Shown: positions 37,527 through 45,823, numbered from the stretch's first letter. The stretch: DNA of 64,000 bases from Nocardioides zeae (GCF_010686755.1 NZ_JAAGXA010000001.1:310001-374000); one strand, 5' to 3'. A program made the numbers and translations. Notes: generated by a model from the sequence alone, not told the origin.

Positions 37527-39200
37527 TCAGCCCTCGGCGCCGGCGGAGGCCGCCGGGGCGTCGGCCGTGGCCTCGGCGCCGCTGCCGGCGCCCTCGGCGG
37601 AACGACCCGCACCGCCGCGCGAGCGACGGCGGCGACGGCGGTTGCGCGAGGCGCCGTCGGTGCGCGGCTCGCCCTCGGCCGGTCCGTCGCCCTCGACGAC
37701 CGCGGTCGTCTCGACCGCCGCGGCGGTGGGGGAGGCGGCACCCTCGAGGCGCTCGCCGCTGCGGGTGCGCGTGCGGGTCCGGTCGCGGTTGCGCGACGGG
37801 CGGTCGCCGTCGCGCTTCTCGCGGGGCTCGCGCGAGGACCGCGACGACTCACGGGGCTCGCGGGGCTTCTCGGGGGCGATGCGGCCCTTGGTGCCCTCGG
37901 GGATGGACAGCTCGGTGTAGAGGTGCGGCGACGTCGAGTACGTCTCCACCGGCTCGTCGAACGGCAGGTCGAGGGTCTTGTTGATGACCTTCCACCGCGT
38001 CACGTCGGCCCAGTCGACGAACGTGACCGCCACGCCGGAGGCACCGGCCCGGCCGGTGCGGCCGATGCGGTGGACGTAGGTCTTGTCGTCCTCGGGGCAC
38101 GTGTGGTTGATGACGTGGCTGACGCCGGCCACGTCGATGCCGCGGGCGGCGACGTCGGTCGCGACCAGCACGCGCAGCTTGTTCTCGCGGAACTTGGCGA
38201 GCGCCTTCTCGCGGGCGGCCTGGGCCATGTCCCCATGGAGGGCGGACGCGGCGAAGCCGCGCTCCTCGAGGTCGTCGGCGACACGCTGCGCCTGGCGCTT
38301 CGTGCGCGTGAAGACGATGATCTTGTCGGCGTCGTCGGCCTGCAGGATGCGGCCGATGATCTCCGGCTTGTCGAGGTCGTGGGCCTGGTAGACGTGCTGC
38401 GCCGTCGCCGGGACCGTCGCGTTCTCGTAGGACGACTCCGCGCGGATGTTCATGGGGGAGCGCATGTGCATGCGCGCCAGGGCCACGATCGCCGACGGCA
38501 TGGTCGCCGAGAAGAGCATCGTCTGGCGCGACGAGGGCGTCTTCGACAGCAGCTTCTCGACGTCGGGCAGGAAGCCCAGGTCGAGCATCTCGTCGGCCTC
38601 GTCGAGCACGAGGCTGCGCACGTGCGAGAGGTCGAGCGCCCGCTTGTTGGCGAGGTCGAGGAGGCGGCCCGGCGTGCCGACGACGACCTCGACACCGGCC
38701 TCGAGGGCCTCGAGCTGCGGCTCGTAGCCGACGCCGCCGTAGACGGTCAGCACGCGGATGCCGCGGTCGGAGCCGGCGAGCTTGAGGTCGTTGGAGACCT
38801 GGAGCGCGAGCTCGCGCGTCGGCGCGACGACCAGGGCCTGGGGCTTGCCGGCGGGCAGGGCGTCGTAGCCGTCGTCCTCCGGGCCGACGGAGCGCTGCAG
38901 CACCGGGATGCCGAAGGCGAGCGTCTTGCCGGTGCCGGTGCGGGCCTGGCCGATGAGGTCGGTGCCGGCCAGGGCGACCGACAGGGTCATCTCCTGGATG
39001 GCGAAGGGGGTGGTGATGCCGGCGCGCTCGAGCGCGTCGCAGATCTGCGGGTGCACGCCGAGCGTGCGGAACGTGGTGGTCAGTGTCTCGTCGCTTTCAT
39101 GATCGATCGGTGTGGCCGACCCGTTCGAGGCGCTCCGACGCGGTCGGGCCCCAGGGGCCGCGGTCGATCGGGCGGGAGGCGAGGAAGGTCTGCCACGCAC
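37527..39200 (-). CDS. DEAD-box RNA helicase with basic C-terminal tail
   Basis: A helicase of about 557 residues. Motifs: Q motif FAIQEMTLSVAL, I ARTGTGKT, Ia APTRELALQ, II LDEADEML, III SATMP, V VATDVAARGID, VI HRIGRTGRAG. The last ~130 residues are Arg/Glu/Gly/Ala-rich with RNRRRRRRSRGG, a likely RNA-binding tail. It probably remodels rRNA or mRNA. The start is uncertain: no in-frame ATG lies near the conserved LTTTFRTLGV block; the best candidate is GTG at 39200, about 40 residues upstream. An ATG at 39099 is out of frame. Confidence 0.85.
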   Translation of the reverse strand: MRGRPSSPPARSTAAPGARPRRSASNGSATPIDHESDETLTTTFRTLGVHPQICDALERAGITTPFAIQEMTLSVALAGTDLIGQARTGTGKTLAFGIPVLQRSVGPEDDGYDALPAGKPQALVVAPTRELALQVSNDLKLAGSDRGIRVLTVYGGVGYEPQLEALEAGVEVVVGTPGRLLDLANKRALDLSHVRSLVLDEADEMLDLGFLPDVEKLLSKTPSSRQTMLFSATMPSAIVALARMHMRSPMNIRAESSYENATVPATAQHVYQAHDLDKPEIIGRILQADDADKIIVFTRTKRQAQRVADDLEERGFAASALHGDMAQAAREKALAKFRENKLRVLVATDVAARGIDVAGVSHVINHTCPEDDKTYVHRIGRTGRAGASGVAVTFVDWADVTRWKVINKTLDLPFDEPVETYSTSPHLYTELSIPEGTKGRIAPEKPREPRESSRSSREPREKRDGDRPSRNRDRTRTRTRSGERLEGAASPTAAAVETTAVVEGDGPAEGEPRTDGASRNRRRRRRSRGGAGRSAEGAGSGAEATADAPAASAGAEG

Positions 39201-39271
39201 ATACCGGCGGAGTCGTTCCTCCGCCGCAGAGGCGAGCGCGGGCTGCGCTCGGCGCACGCCAGTGTATCCCC

Positions 39272-39277
39272 TAGGCT
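39272..39277 (+). promoter_or_regulatory. -10 element of the ferritin-like gene (leaderless)
   Basis: TAGGCT ends seven bases before ATG 39285. Confidence 0.55.
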
Positions 39278-39284
39278 GCGCCCC

Positions 39285-40007
39285 ATGACCGACTCCCCGA
39301 CGGGAAGCGCCACGGCGGACCTCTCCGAGGCGTCGAGCGCGATGGACGACCCCGCCTACCGGGCGGCCGTGGTGGACCTCCTCGGCGCCATCGCCTACGG
39401 CGAGATCTCCGCGTTCGAGCGGCTCGCGGAGGACGCGAAGCTCGCCCCGGGCCTGGAGGACAAGGTGGCGCTCGCGACCCTCGCCGCGGGCCAGCTCGAC
39501 CAGGTCGCGGCGTTGCGGCGGCGGCTGGAGGAGCTCGGTGCCGACCCGTTCGAGGCCATGACCCCGTTCCGCAAGCCGATCGAGGACTTCCACCGGCACA
39601 CGGCGCCCTCCGACTGGTGGGAGGGGCTCGTGAAGGCGTACGTCGGCGACGGCATCGCCCACGACTTCTACCGCGAGATCGCGGCGTTCCTGGACCCGGA
39701 GACGCGTGACCTCGTCATCGCGACGCTCGGCGACACGGGCCACGCCGACTTCGTCGTCGAGCGCCTGCGCGCCGCCTTCGCGGTCGACCGTCAGCTGTCG
39801 GGTCGTCTCGCGCTCTGGGGCCGACGGCTCATGGGGGAGGCCCTCACCCAGGCCCAGCGCGTCGCCGCCGAGCGGGACGCCCTCGCCGCCCTCATCGCCG
39901 GCGGCGTCGACCGCCCGGGCCTCGACCTCGTGGCCGTGGGCAAGATGTTCTCGCGCATGACGGAGCGGCACGCCGCGCGCATGACGACGCTGGGGCTCGC
40001 GCACTAG
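39285..40007 (+). CDS. Ferritin-like fold protein (MiaE-like di-iron family)
   Basis: A 240-residue all-helical protein. Helix 1 GAIAYGEISAFERLAEDA (candidate Glu ligand), helix 2 KVALATLAAGQLDQVAALRRRLEEL with Gln where an EXXH could be, WWEGLVKAYVGDGIAHDFYREIAAFLD and DTGHADFVVERLRAAF with a His. It belongs to the actinobacterial ferritin-like family next to rhlE (Rv3210c type) that resembles tRNA-(ms2io6A) hydroxylase. Whether a full di-iron site remains is unclear. Divergent from the helicase. A hairpin follows. Confidence 0.75.
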   Translation: MTDSPTGSATADLSEASSAMDDPAYRAAVVDLLGAIAYGEISAFERLAEDAKLAPGLEDKVALATLAAGQLDQVAALRRRLEELGADPFEAMTPFRKPIEDFHRHTAPSDWWEGLVKAYVGDGIAHDFYREIAAFLDPETRDLVIATLGDTGHADFVVERLRAAFAVDRQLSGRLALWGRRLMGEALTQAQRVAAERDALAALIAGGVDRPGLDLVAVGKMFSRMTERHAARMTTLGLAH

Positions 40008-40042
40008 CGCGCCGCACCCCCGCCGTACCCCCGCCGTACGAC

Positions 40043-40081
40043 GAACGCCCGGCCCCCGCGTGAGCGGGAGGCCGGGCGTTC
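40043..40081. terminator. Bidirectional hairpin after the ferritin-like gene
   Basis: Arms GAACGCCCGGCC and its complement (40043-40054 with 40070-40081), with an inner C4GC/GCG3 extension. It lies between convergent genes and resembles the hairpin at 63475-63506. Confidence 0.8.
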
Positions 40082-40099
40082 CGTGTCTCGGGTGGGGCG

Positions 40100-40312
40100 T
40101 CAGCCGCGGAAGCCGACGGTGCCGACGCTCGGGGTGCCGATCTCGACGTACGCCAGCTTGGCCGACGGGACGAGCACCGTGCGGCCCTTGGTGTCCGTGA
40201 ACGTCAGGACGTCGGAGCCGCCGGTGACGAGCGCCGTGACGCCCTCCGCGTCCAGGTCCGTGTCGAGGACGAGCTCGCGGGGTGCGTGCTGGATGCCGAT
40301 CTTGATCTCCAT
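40100..40312 (-). CDS. DUF3107 family protein
   Basis: A 70-residue protein, MEIKIGIQHAPRELVLDTD with VLTFTDTKGRTVLVPSAKLAYVEIG, the whole length of the DUF3107 family (M. tuberculosis Rv3208A/TB9.4 type). A small beta-rich protein of unknown function, possibly ATP-binding-like. ATG preceded by AGGAGG with a seven-base gap, the strongest Shine-Dalgarno in the window, fitting high expression. It lies 74 bases downstream of the TetR gene on the same strand with its own likely promoter (minus-strand GGTAGAAC). Confidence 0.85.
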   Translation of the reverse strand: MEIKIGIQHAPRELVLDTDLDAEGVTALVTGGSDVLTFTDTKGRTVLVPSAKLAYVEIGTPSVGTVGFRG

Positions 40313-40337
40313 GCGAGGTTCCTCCTGGGGCTCGGGT

Positions 40338-40353
40338 GGATCCGTGCGGATCC
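40338..40353. other. Small palindrome in the DUF3107 leader
   Basis: GGATCCG and CGGATCC arms around TG, between the likely -10 box and the Shine-Dalgarno of DUF3107. It could be an operator for the upstream TetR protein or a leader hairpin. Confidence 0.3.
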
Positions 40354-40386
40354 CGTGGGTCTGCGACCGTTCTACCGGGTGCTGCC

Positions 40387-41058
40387 TCAGCCGGCGGACC
40401 CGGCCTCGGCGGCGTGGGCCTCGTCGGACTTCGGGTAGCCCCGGATGCCGCGCCAGGCCAGGCCGGAGACGAGGGCGACCGCGTCGTCCAGCGAGATGCC
40501 CTGCGCCTCCGCGAGCCAGAACCGCGCGCTGACCTGCGCCATTCCCACGAGCGACACCGCGAGCAGCTTGGCGGCCTCGGCCGGCAGGCCGGTGTCGTCG
40601 GCGATCACCTCGGCGACGAGGTCGGCGGTGTCGGCGGTGACCCGCTCGATCTGGGCGCGCACGGCGGGCTCGCTGGTGAGGTCCGACTCGAACACGAGGC
40701 GGAACGCGCCGGTGTCGTGGGCGACGTAGTCGTAGAACGCCTTGACCGTCGCGGCGACGCGGAGCTTGTTGTCGGGGGTCGAGGCGAGGGCCTCGCGGCA
40801 GCTCGCGATCACCGTCGAGCAGGACTCGTCGAGGAGCGCCAGGTAGAGGTCGAGCTTGCCCGGGAAGTGCTGGTAAAGCACGGGCTTCGAGACGCCCGCG
40901 CGCTCGGCGATGTCGTCCATGGCCGCTGCGTGGTAGCCCTGGGCGACGAACACCTCGAGCGCGGACTCGAGCAGCTGTGCGCGGCGCTCCTTGCGGGGGA
41001 GCCGATTCCCGCGGGGCCGAGCGCTCCCGCCCCCGAGTGCGAAGTCTCCGATGCCCAC
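40387..41058 (-). CDS. TetR-family transcriptional regulator
   Basis: A 223-residue regulator. Helix-turn-helix at residues ~30-70: LLESALEVFVAQGYHAAAMDDIAERAGVSKPVLYQHFPGKLDLYLALL (in parts). The C-terminal ligand-binding region has FRLVFESDLTSEPAVR and AVSLVGMAQVSARFW, as in the Rv3208 group. GTG start at 41058 behind GAGGAG. It lies between moeZ (divergent) and DUF3107; the 259-base region to moeZ shows no obvious perfect operator palindrome. Confidence 0.88.
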   Translation of the reverse strand: MGIGDFALGGGSARPRGNRLPRKERRAQLLESALEVFVAQGYHAAAMDDIAERAGVSKPVLYQHFPGKLDLYLALLDESCSTVIASCREALASTPDNKLRVAATVKAFYDYVAHDTGAFRLVFESDLTSEPAVRAQIERVTADTADLVAEVIADDTGLPAEAAKLLAVSLVGMAQVSARFWLAEAQGISLDDAVALVSGLAWRGIRGYPKSDEAHAAEAGSAG

Positions 41059-41317
41059 GTGCCTGTCTCCTCGTCGTCCTGCGCTGCGCTGCGGGCGCCG
41101 AGCCTACCGCCCGGTCACCTGGGGTCTGCGCCGCCCCGCGGCGCGCCGTACCGGGTCGGCGCGGTCCGGATGACGGACAGCGGTACGGCGCTGCCGGGGC
41201 CGCGCGGGAACATGGGCGACGCACCCGGTGTTGCCCGATCGACGCCCGATGTCCGACCGGTCGCCCAGCCTCCGGTCGGTTCCCCACCCAGAAGCACCAC
41301 CCGGACGAGGAGTACCC

Positions 41318-42544
41318 GTGTCCTTCCCAGCACTCGTGGAGCCGGCCGACGAGCTGACCGTCGACGAGGTCCGCCGCTACAGCCGCCACCTGATCATCCC
41401 CGACGTGGGCATGACCGGGCAGAAGCGACTCAAGAACGCGAAGGTGCTGGTCATCGGTGCCGGCGGCCTCGGCAGCCCGGCGCTGATGTACCTGGCCGCG
41501 GCCGGGGTCGGCACGCTGGGCATCGTCGAGTTCGACGAGGTGGACGAGTCCAACCTGCAGCGCCAGATCATCCACGGCCAGTCCGACGTGGGCCGCCCCA
41601 AGGCGGTCTCGGCCAAGGAGTCGGTGCAGGAGATCAACCCGCTGGTGGACGTGGTCGTCTACGAGGAGCGCCTCGACAACGACAACGTCCTCTCGGTCTT
41701 CGAGGGCTGGGACCTGATCGTCGACGGCACGGACAACTTCGCGACCCGCTACATGGTCAACGACGCGGCGTACTTCCTGAAGATCCCGTACGTGTGGGGC
41801 TCGATCTACCGCTTCGACGGCCAGGCGTCGGTCTTCTGGCCGCACGCGGTCGACGAGAACGGCGAGTCGGCCGACGCGCCCTGCTACCGCTGCCTCTACC
41901 CCGAGCCCCCGCCGCCGGGCATGGTGCCGTCGTGCGCCGAGGGCGGCGTGCTCGGCGTGCTCTGCGCCTCGATCGGCTCGATCCAGGTCAACGAGGCCAT
42001 CAAGGTGCTCACCGGTGCCGGTGAGCCCATCGTCGGCAAGCTGATGATCTACGACGCGCTGGAGATGGAGTACCGCAAGCTCCGCGTCCGCAAGGACCCG
42101 AAGTGCGCCCTGTGCGGCGAGAACCCGACCGTCACGGGTCTCATCGACTACGACGCGTTCTGCGGCGCGGTCTCCGAGGAGGCGGCCGACGCCGCCGCGG
42201 GCTCGACCATCTCCGTCGTGCAGCTCGAGCACATGCTCAAGGAGCGCGAGGAGGGCAGCCGCGACTTCGTGCTCGTCGACGTGCGCGAGCCCAACGAGTT
42301 CGAGATCAACCGCATCCCCGGCTCCGTGCTCATCCCCAAGGGCGACTTCCTCAACGGCTCGGCGCTCGAGCAGCTGCCGTCGGTGGACTCGGGCACCCAG
42401 GTCGTCCTGCACTGCAAGTCGGGCGTGCGCTCGGCCGAGGCCCTCGCGGTCCTCAAGGGCGCCGGCTACGACGACTCCGTCCACGTCGGCGGCGGTGTCG
42501 TCGCGTGGGTCAACCAGATCGACCCGAGCCAGCCGGCGTACTGA
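41318..42544 (+). CDS. moeZ: Adenylyltransferase/sulfurtransferase MoeZ
   Basis: A 408-residue fusion: ThiF/MoeB adenylyltransferase (~20-270; nucleotide loop VIGAGGLGSPALMYLAAAG, Zn Cys pairs CYRC and CALC) and a C-terminal rhodanese (~305-405; active Cys in VVLHCKSGVRSAEAL). It activates the C-terminus of sulfur carriers (MoaD, CysO, ThiS) by adenylation and then makes the thiocarboxylate, serving molybdopterin and cysteine pathways. None of those carriers is in this window. GTG 41318 follows GAGGAG at a five-base gap. A hairpin follows the gene. Confidence 0.93.
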   Translation: MSFPALVEPADELTVDEVRRYSRHLIIPDVGMTGQKRLKNAKVLVIGAGGLGSPALMYLAAAGVGTLGIVEFDEVDESNLQRQIIHGQSDVGRPKAVSAKESVQEINPLVDVVVYEERLDNDNVLSVFEGWDLIVDGTDNFATRYMVNDAAYFLKIPYVWGSIYRFDGQASVFWPHAVDENGESADAPCYRCLYPEPPPPGMVPSCAEGGVLGVLCASIGSIQVNEAIKVLTGAGEPIVGKLMIYDALEMEYRKLRVRKDPKCALCGENPTVTGLIDYDAFCGAVSEEAADAAAGSTISVVQLEHMLKEREEGSRDFVLVDVREPNEFEINRIPGSVLIPKGDFLNGSALEQLPSVDSGTQVVLHCKSGVRSAEALAVLKGAGYDDSVHVGGGVVAWVNQIDPSQPAY

Positions 42545-42561
42545 CGCACGGCTCGACGGGG

Positions 42562-42595
42562 ACGCGCGGGTGGCCCTCCGGGGCTACCCGCGCGT
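42562..42595 (+). terminator. Hairpin after moeZ
   Basis: Fourteen-pair stem with one G-T pair, ACGCGCGGGTGGCC against GGCTACCCGCGCGT, loop of six bases (CTCCGG). Confidence 0.75.
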
Positions 42596-42628
42596 AACCC
42601 TGTGCGGGGGTGTGTCGTTCATCACCGC

Positions 42629-43525
42629 ATGACCCTCTCTCGGACCCCCCTCCCCACCGCCCGCCAGGCCGCCGTCGGACTGTTCTCGGGCGCCCTCGCC
42701 GCCTCGCTCGTCGTCGCCGCGTCCTCCGCGCCCGCCTCGGCAGCCCCCCGCACGACGTGGGCGGACGCCGCCACCGCGACCATCCACCCGGGTGTGCAGA
42801 TGTACACCGAGGGTGGCCAGTGCACGGGCAACTTCGTGTTCACCGACACCGCGGGCTCGACCTACGTCGGCTACGCCGCGCACTGCGCCGGCACCGGTGA
42901 GGCGACCGACACCGACGGCTGCGAGGCCGGATCCCTCCCGCTCGGCACCCGCGTCGACTTCGTCGAGGGCGGCACGCTCCTGACCGAGGGCACGCGGGTG
43001 GGGGGCGGCACCCTCGTCTACTCCAGCTGGCTCGCCATGGACGCCGTCGGCGAGACCGACGCCGACACCTGCGCCTACAACGACTTCGCCCTCGTGAAGG
43101 TCGACGCCGCGGACACCGGCGACGTGAACCCGTCCGTGCCCTTCTTCGGCGGCCCCGTGGCGCTGTCCACGACCGGCACGTCGCCGGGCTCGCAGGTGTT
43201 CTCGTTCGGCAACTCGAGCCTGCGCGGCGGCGTGGAGGTGCTGTCGCCCAAGTTCGGCGTCAGCCTCGGGGAGACGGGCAACGGCTGGTCGCACTCCGTC
43301 TACACTCTCACCCCGGGCGTCCCCGGCGACTCCGGCTCCGGGTTCCTCGACGCCGACGGCAACGCGCTGGGCACCCTGTCCACGCTCGCCCTCGCCCCGG
43401 TCCCGCTGTCGAACGGCGTGGGCGACCTCGCGAGCGAGCTGGCCTACGCCCAGGAGCACGCGGGCATCGACGGCCTGCAGCTCGTGCCGGGCACCGAGGA
43501 GTTCAACGGCGGCCTCGGGCTCTGA
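42629..43525 (+). CDS. Secreted chymotrypsin-fold serine protease
   Basis: A 298-residue exported protein. Signal peptide ~1-39 (AVGLFSGALAASLVVAASS, cleavage likely after ASA). The catalytic triad is readable: His85 in YAAHCAG, Asp152 in YNDFALVKV, Ser235 in PGDSGSG. A disulfide is plausible between Cys65 and Cys86. The family resembles actinobacterial trypsin-like proteases of unknown substrate. The start at ATG 42629 gives the cleanest signal peptide; an upstream in-frame GTG would add nine residues. No regulator adjacent. Confidence 0.82.
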   Translation: MTLSRTPLPTARQAAVGLFSGALAASLVVAASSAPASAAPRTTWADAATATIHPGVQMYTEGGQCTGNFVFTDTAGSTYVGYAAHCAGTGEATDTDGCEAGSLPLGTRVDFVEGGTLLTEGTRVGGGTLVYSSWLAMDAVGETDADTCAYNDFALVKVDAADTGDVNPSVPFFGGPVALSTTGTSPGSQVFSFGNSSLRGGVEVLSPKFGVSLGETGNGWSHSVYTLTPGVPGDSGSGFLDADGNALGTLSTLALAPVPLSNGVGDLASELAYAQEHAGIDGLQLVPGTEEFNGGLGL

Positions 43526-43568
43526 GCCCCGAGGCCTGAGTCGTCGGCCGGATCCGGACGCGCTGGAG

Positions 43569-43660
43569 GAAAACGCGGACCGGCTCCGGGCTGGGAGAAA
43601 GAAAACGCGGACCGAGACCCGCGACACGCCGATCGGCGGGGCCTCTCGGTCCGCGTTTTC
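43569..43660. repeat. Complex inverted repeat after the protease gene
   Basis: The word GAAAACGCGGACCG occurs twice directly (43569, 43601) and once inverted (43645-43660). The second and third copies give 16-bp perfect arms (GAAAACGCGGACCGAG and complement) around a 28-base loop that itself contains the perfect 12-bp palindrome CGCCGATCGGCG (43627-43638). Followed at 43674 by GCACTTTCG, echoing CACTTTCC of the other elements. Confidence 0.85.
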
Positions 43661-43721
43661 CTTTTCCGGCGCGCACTTTCGTCGTACCCCGGCAGGGCGG
43701 TCGGCGGCGGTCCCCCCGCTG

Positions 43722-43727
43722 CATGAT
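43722..43727 (+). promoter_or_regulatory. -10 element of the ATL gene (leaderless)
   Basis: CATGAT ends six bases before ATG 43734. Confidence 0.4.
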
Positions 43728-43733
43728 GGGCGC

Positions 43734-44126
43734 ATGGCTGCCGACCCCGACCCCGACACCGGCCCGCAGGGCCCGGTCCTCGACCACACCGAGCTCGTGC
43801 TCCGCGCGGTCGAGGGGGTCCCGCGGGGCCGCGTGACGACGTACGGCGCGATCGCCGACCTCGTCGGGGGCGGGCCCCGGCGGGTCGCGCGGGTGCTCTC
43901 GCGCGACGGGGCGGGCGTCTGCTGGTGGCGCTGCGTGCGCGCCGACGGCACGCTCCCGCCGCACCTCCACGAGGAGGCGCTGGCGGCGTACGTCGCGGAG
44001 GGGACCCCGCTGCGACCGCGACGCCGCGACGGTGGGCGCCCGGTGGACATGGCCGTCGCGTTCTGGGCCCACGGGCCCGACGGGACCGACGGGACCGACG
44101 GGACCGACGGGACCGACGGGGACTGA
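43734..44126 (+). CDS. MGMT-family alkyltransferase-like (ATL) protein
   Basis: A 130-residue DNA-binding protein: VLRAVEGVPRGRVTTYGAIADLVGGGPRRVARVLSRDG (in parts) is the MGMT winged helix, with the Arg finger region. The methyltransferase PCHR site reads CWWRCVRADG here: the alkyl-acceptor Cys is replaced by Trp. Such ATL proteins bind O6-alkylguanine and flag it for nucleotide excision repair. One Cys precedes the WW and another follows Arg, an unusual arrangement. The C-terminus ends in a (Asp-Gly-Thr)n tail from a 9-bp repeat. Confidence 0.85.
   Translation: MAADPDPDTGPQGPVLDHTELVLRAVEGVPRGRVTTYGAIADLVGGGPRRVARVLSRDGAGVCWWRCVRADGTLPPHLHEEALAAYVAEGTPLRPRRRDGGRPVDMAVAFWAHGPDGTDGTDGTDGTDGD
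44079..44123 (+). repeat. 9-bp tandem repeat coding an Asp-Gly-Thr tail
   Basis: Four exact GACGGGACC units and one degenerate unit at the 3' end of the ATL gene. In-frame, so copy-number change alters only tail length. Confidence 0.9.
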
Positions 44127-44193
44127 CGCGCGCGGTCGCCGACCTGCTCGTGGCAGGCTGTCGTCGACCGATCGAGGAGCGGGGGAGGACGAC

Positions 44194-44886
44194 GTGAGCA
44201 GCGAGAGCAGCGGCATCCGCGTGATGGTGGTCGACGACCACCCGATGTGGCGCGACGCCGTCGAGCGCGACCTGGCGGCAGCGGGGTTCGAGGTCGTGGC
44301 GGTCGCCGCGAACGGCACCGACGCCATCAACCGGTTCAAGGCGGCCCGGCCCCAGGTCGTGGTGCTCGACCTGCAGATCCCGGCCCCGGCGGGCGACGAG
44401 GTGACGGCCGCGGTGCTCGCGCACGACCCCTCCTCGCGCGTGCTCATCCTGTCGGCGTCGGGGGAGCAGGGTGACGTGCTGGCGGCGGTGAAGGCGGGTG
44501 CGACCGGCTACCTCGTGAAGTCGGCGTCGCGCGAGGAGCTGATCGAGGCCGTCCGGCGCGTCGCCGCGGGCGACACGGTCTTCACGCCCGGCCTCGCCGG
44601 GCTCGTGCTCGGGGAGTTCCGGCGCATGTCCAGCGGCGCGACGGAGGACGACGGCACGCCGCGGCTGACGGAGCGGGAGACGGAGATCCTCCGGTACGTC
44701 GCGAAGGGCATGTCCTACAAGCAGATCGCCGAGCGGCTCGTGCTGTCGCACCGCACGGTGCAGAACCACGTGCAGAACACGCTGCGCAAGCTGCAGCTGC
44801 ACAACCGGGTCGAGCTGACGCGGTGGGCGATCGCGCAGGGGCTGGACGACCTCGACGGCCCGGACGACGACCGCGAGAGCGCCTGA
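44194..44886 (+). CDS. NarL/LuxR-family response regulator (orphan)
   Basis: A 230-residue regulator. Receiver: VMVVDDHPMWRDAVERDL, phospho-acceptor Asp in VVVLDLQIPAPAGDE, Ser/Lys in ILSASGEQG and YLVKSAS. C-terminal LuxR helix-turn-helix: LTERETEILRYVAKGMSYKQIA then LSHRTVQNHVQNTLRKLQLHNR. GTG start behind GGGGGAGG. No kinase is adjacent. The stop is four bases before the coiled-coil gene. In streptomycetes similar regulators pair with a distant MacS/PdtaS-like kinase; here the partner is unknown. Confidence 0.87.
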   Translation: MSSESSGIRVMVVDDHPMWRDAVERDLAAAGFEVVAVAANGTDAINRFKAARPQVVVLDLQIPAPAGDEVTAAVLAHDPSSRVLILSASGEQGDVLAAVKAGATGYLVKSASREELIEAVRRVAAGDTVFTPGLAGLVLGEFRRMSSGATEDDGTPRLTERETEILRYVAKGMSYKQIAERLVLSHRTVQNHVQNTLRKLQLHNRVELTRWAIAQGLDDLDGPDDDRESA

Positions 44887-44890
44887 GCCG

Positions 44891-45823
44891 GTGGCGGACG
44901 CCGCGGCTCCCGACGCGACCCTCCTCGCGGAGGCCGACGCCCTCTACGCCCTCGCGCCCGGCGACTTCACTCCCGCCCGCGACGCCCGGGCCAAGGCGCT
45001 CAAGGGTGAGGACGCCGCGTTGGCGTCCGCCGTCAAGGCGCTCCGCCGACCCTCCGTCGCCGCGTGGTTGGTCGACCAGCTGGTCCGCCACGAGCCGGGT
45101 CGCGTCGACGAGCTGCTCCAGGTGGGCGCCGCCCTGCGTGCCGCTCAGGACACGCTGTCTGCGGACGACCTCCGCGCCTTCACGAAGCAGCGCCGCCAGC
45201 TGACGGCCACGGTCACCACCCGTGCCCGCGCGCTCGGTCGGCAGCTCGGCACGAAGGTGAGCGAGTCGGTCGCGGAGCAGGTCGAGGCGACGCTGACCGC
45301 GGCGATGCTGGACGCCGGGGCGGGGGAGGCCGTCCGGACGGGACTGCTGGTGACCGCCCTGAGGCCCGCGGGCCTCGACCCCGTGGACGTCGACGCGGCC
45401 CTCGCCGTCCCGGGTGCGACCGGGCACGTCGCCGTACCGGTCGACGGGTCCGCCGACGCCGCGGGCGCCGCAGGGGCGGACGGCCCGGCGCTGCGGGTCG
45501 TGCCCGACGACGCGGAGGCGGACGACCGGCGCCGGCAGGAGGCGGAGGAGGCCCTCGCGGCAGCCGAGGAGGCGCTCGGCGTCGCCGAGGCGGAGCTGGA
45601 GGAGATCGAGGAGGAGGTCGAGGACCTCGAGGCCCGGTCGCTCCAGGCGGGGGCCCGGGTGGAGGAGCTCCGCACGCGGCTCGCCGAGGCCGAGACCCGG
45701 CAGGCGCGGGTGGAGGACCAGCTCGCTGACGCGGAGGAGTCCCGCGACGAGCAGCGCGAGGCCGTCGACACCGCCCGCGCCGAGCGGGACGAGGCCCGCC
45801 GCGGTCTCGACCGCTGGACCTGA
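44891..45823 (+). CDS. Coiled-coil protein of unknown function
   Basis: A 310-residue protein with no recognised domain. Residues ~10-60 include FTPARDARAKALKGEDAALASAVKALRRPSVAAWLVDQLVRHEP (in parts), a pattern seen in many actinobacterial proteins of unknown function. Residues ~200-305 form a strong acidic coiled coil, rich in Ala/Glu heptads. No signal peptide or membrane helix. GTG start at 44891, four bases after the response-regulator stop, suggests co-transcription. Confidence 0.6.
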   Translation: MADAAAPDATLLAEADALYALAPGDFTPARDARAKALKGEDAALASAVKALRRPSVAAWLVDQLVRHEPGRVDELLQVGAALRAAQDTLSADDLRAFTKQRRQLTATVTTRARALGRQLGTKVSESVAEQVEATLTAAMLDAGAGEAVRTGLLVTALRPAGLDPVDVDAALAVPGATGHVAVPVDGSADAAGAAGADGPALRVVPDDAEADDRRRQEAEEALAAAEEALGVAEAELEEIEEEVEDLEARSLQAGARVEELRTRLAEAETRQARVEDQLADAEESRDEQREAVDTARAERDEARRGLDRWT

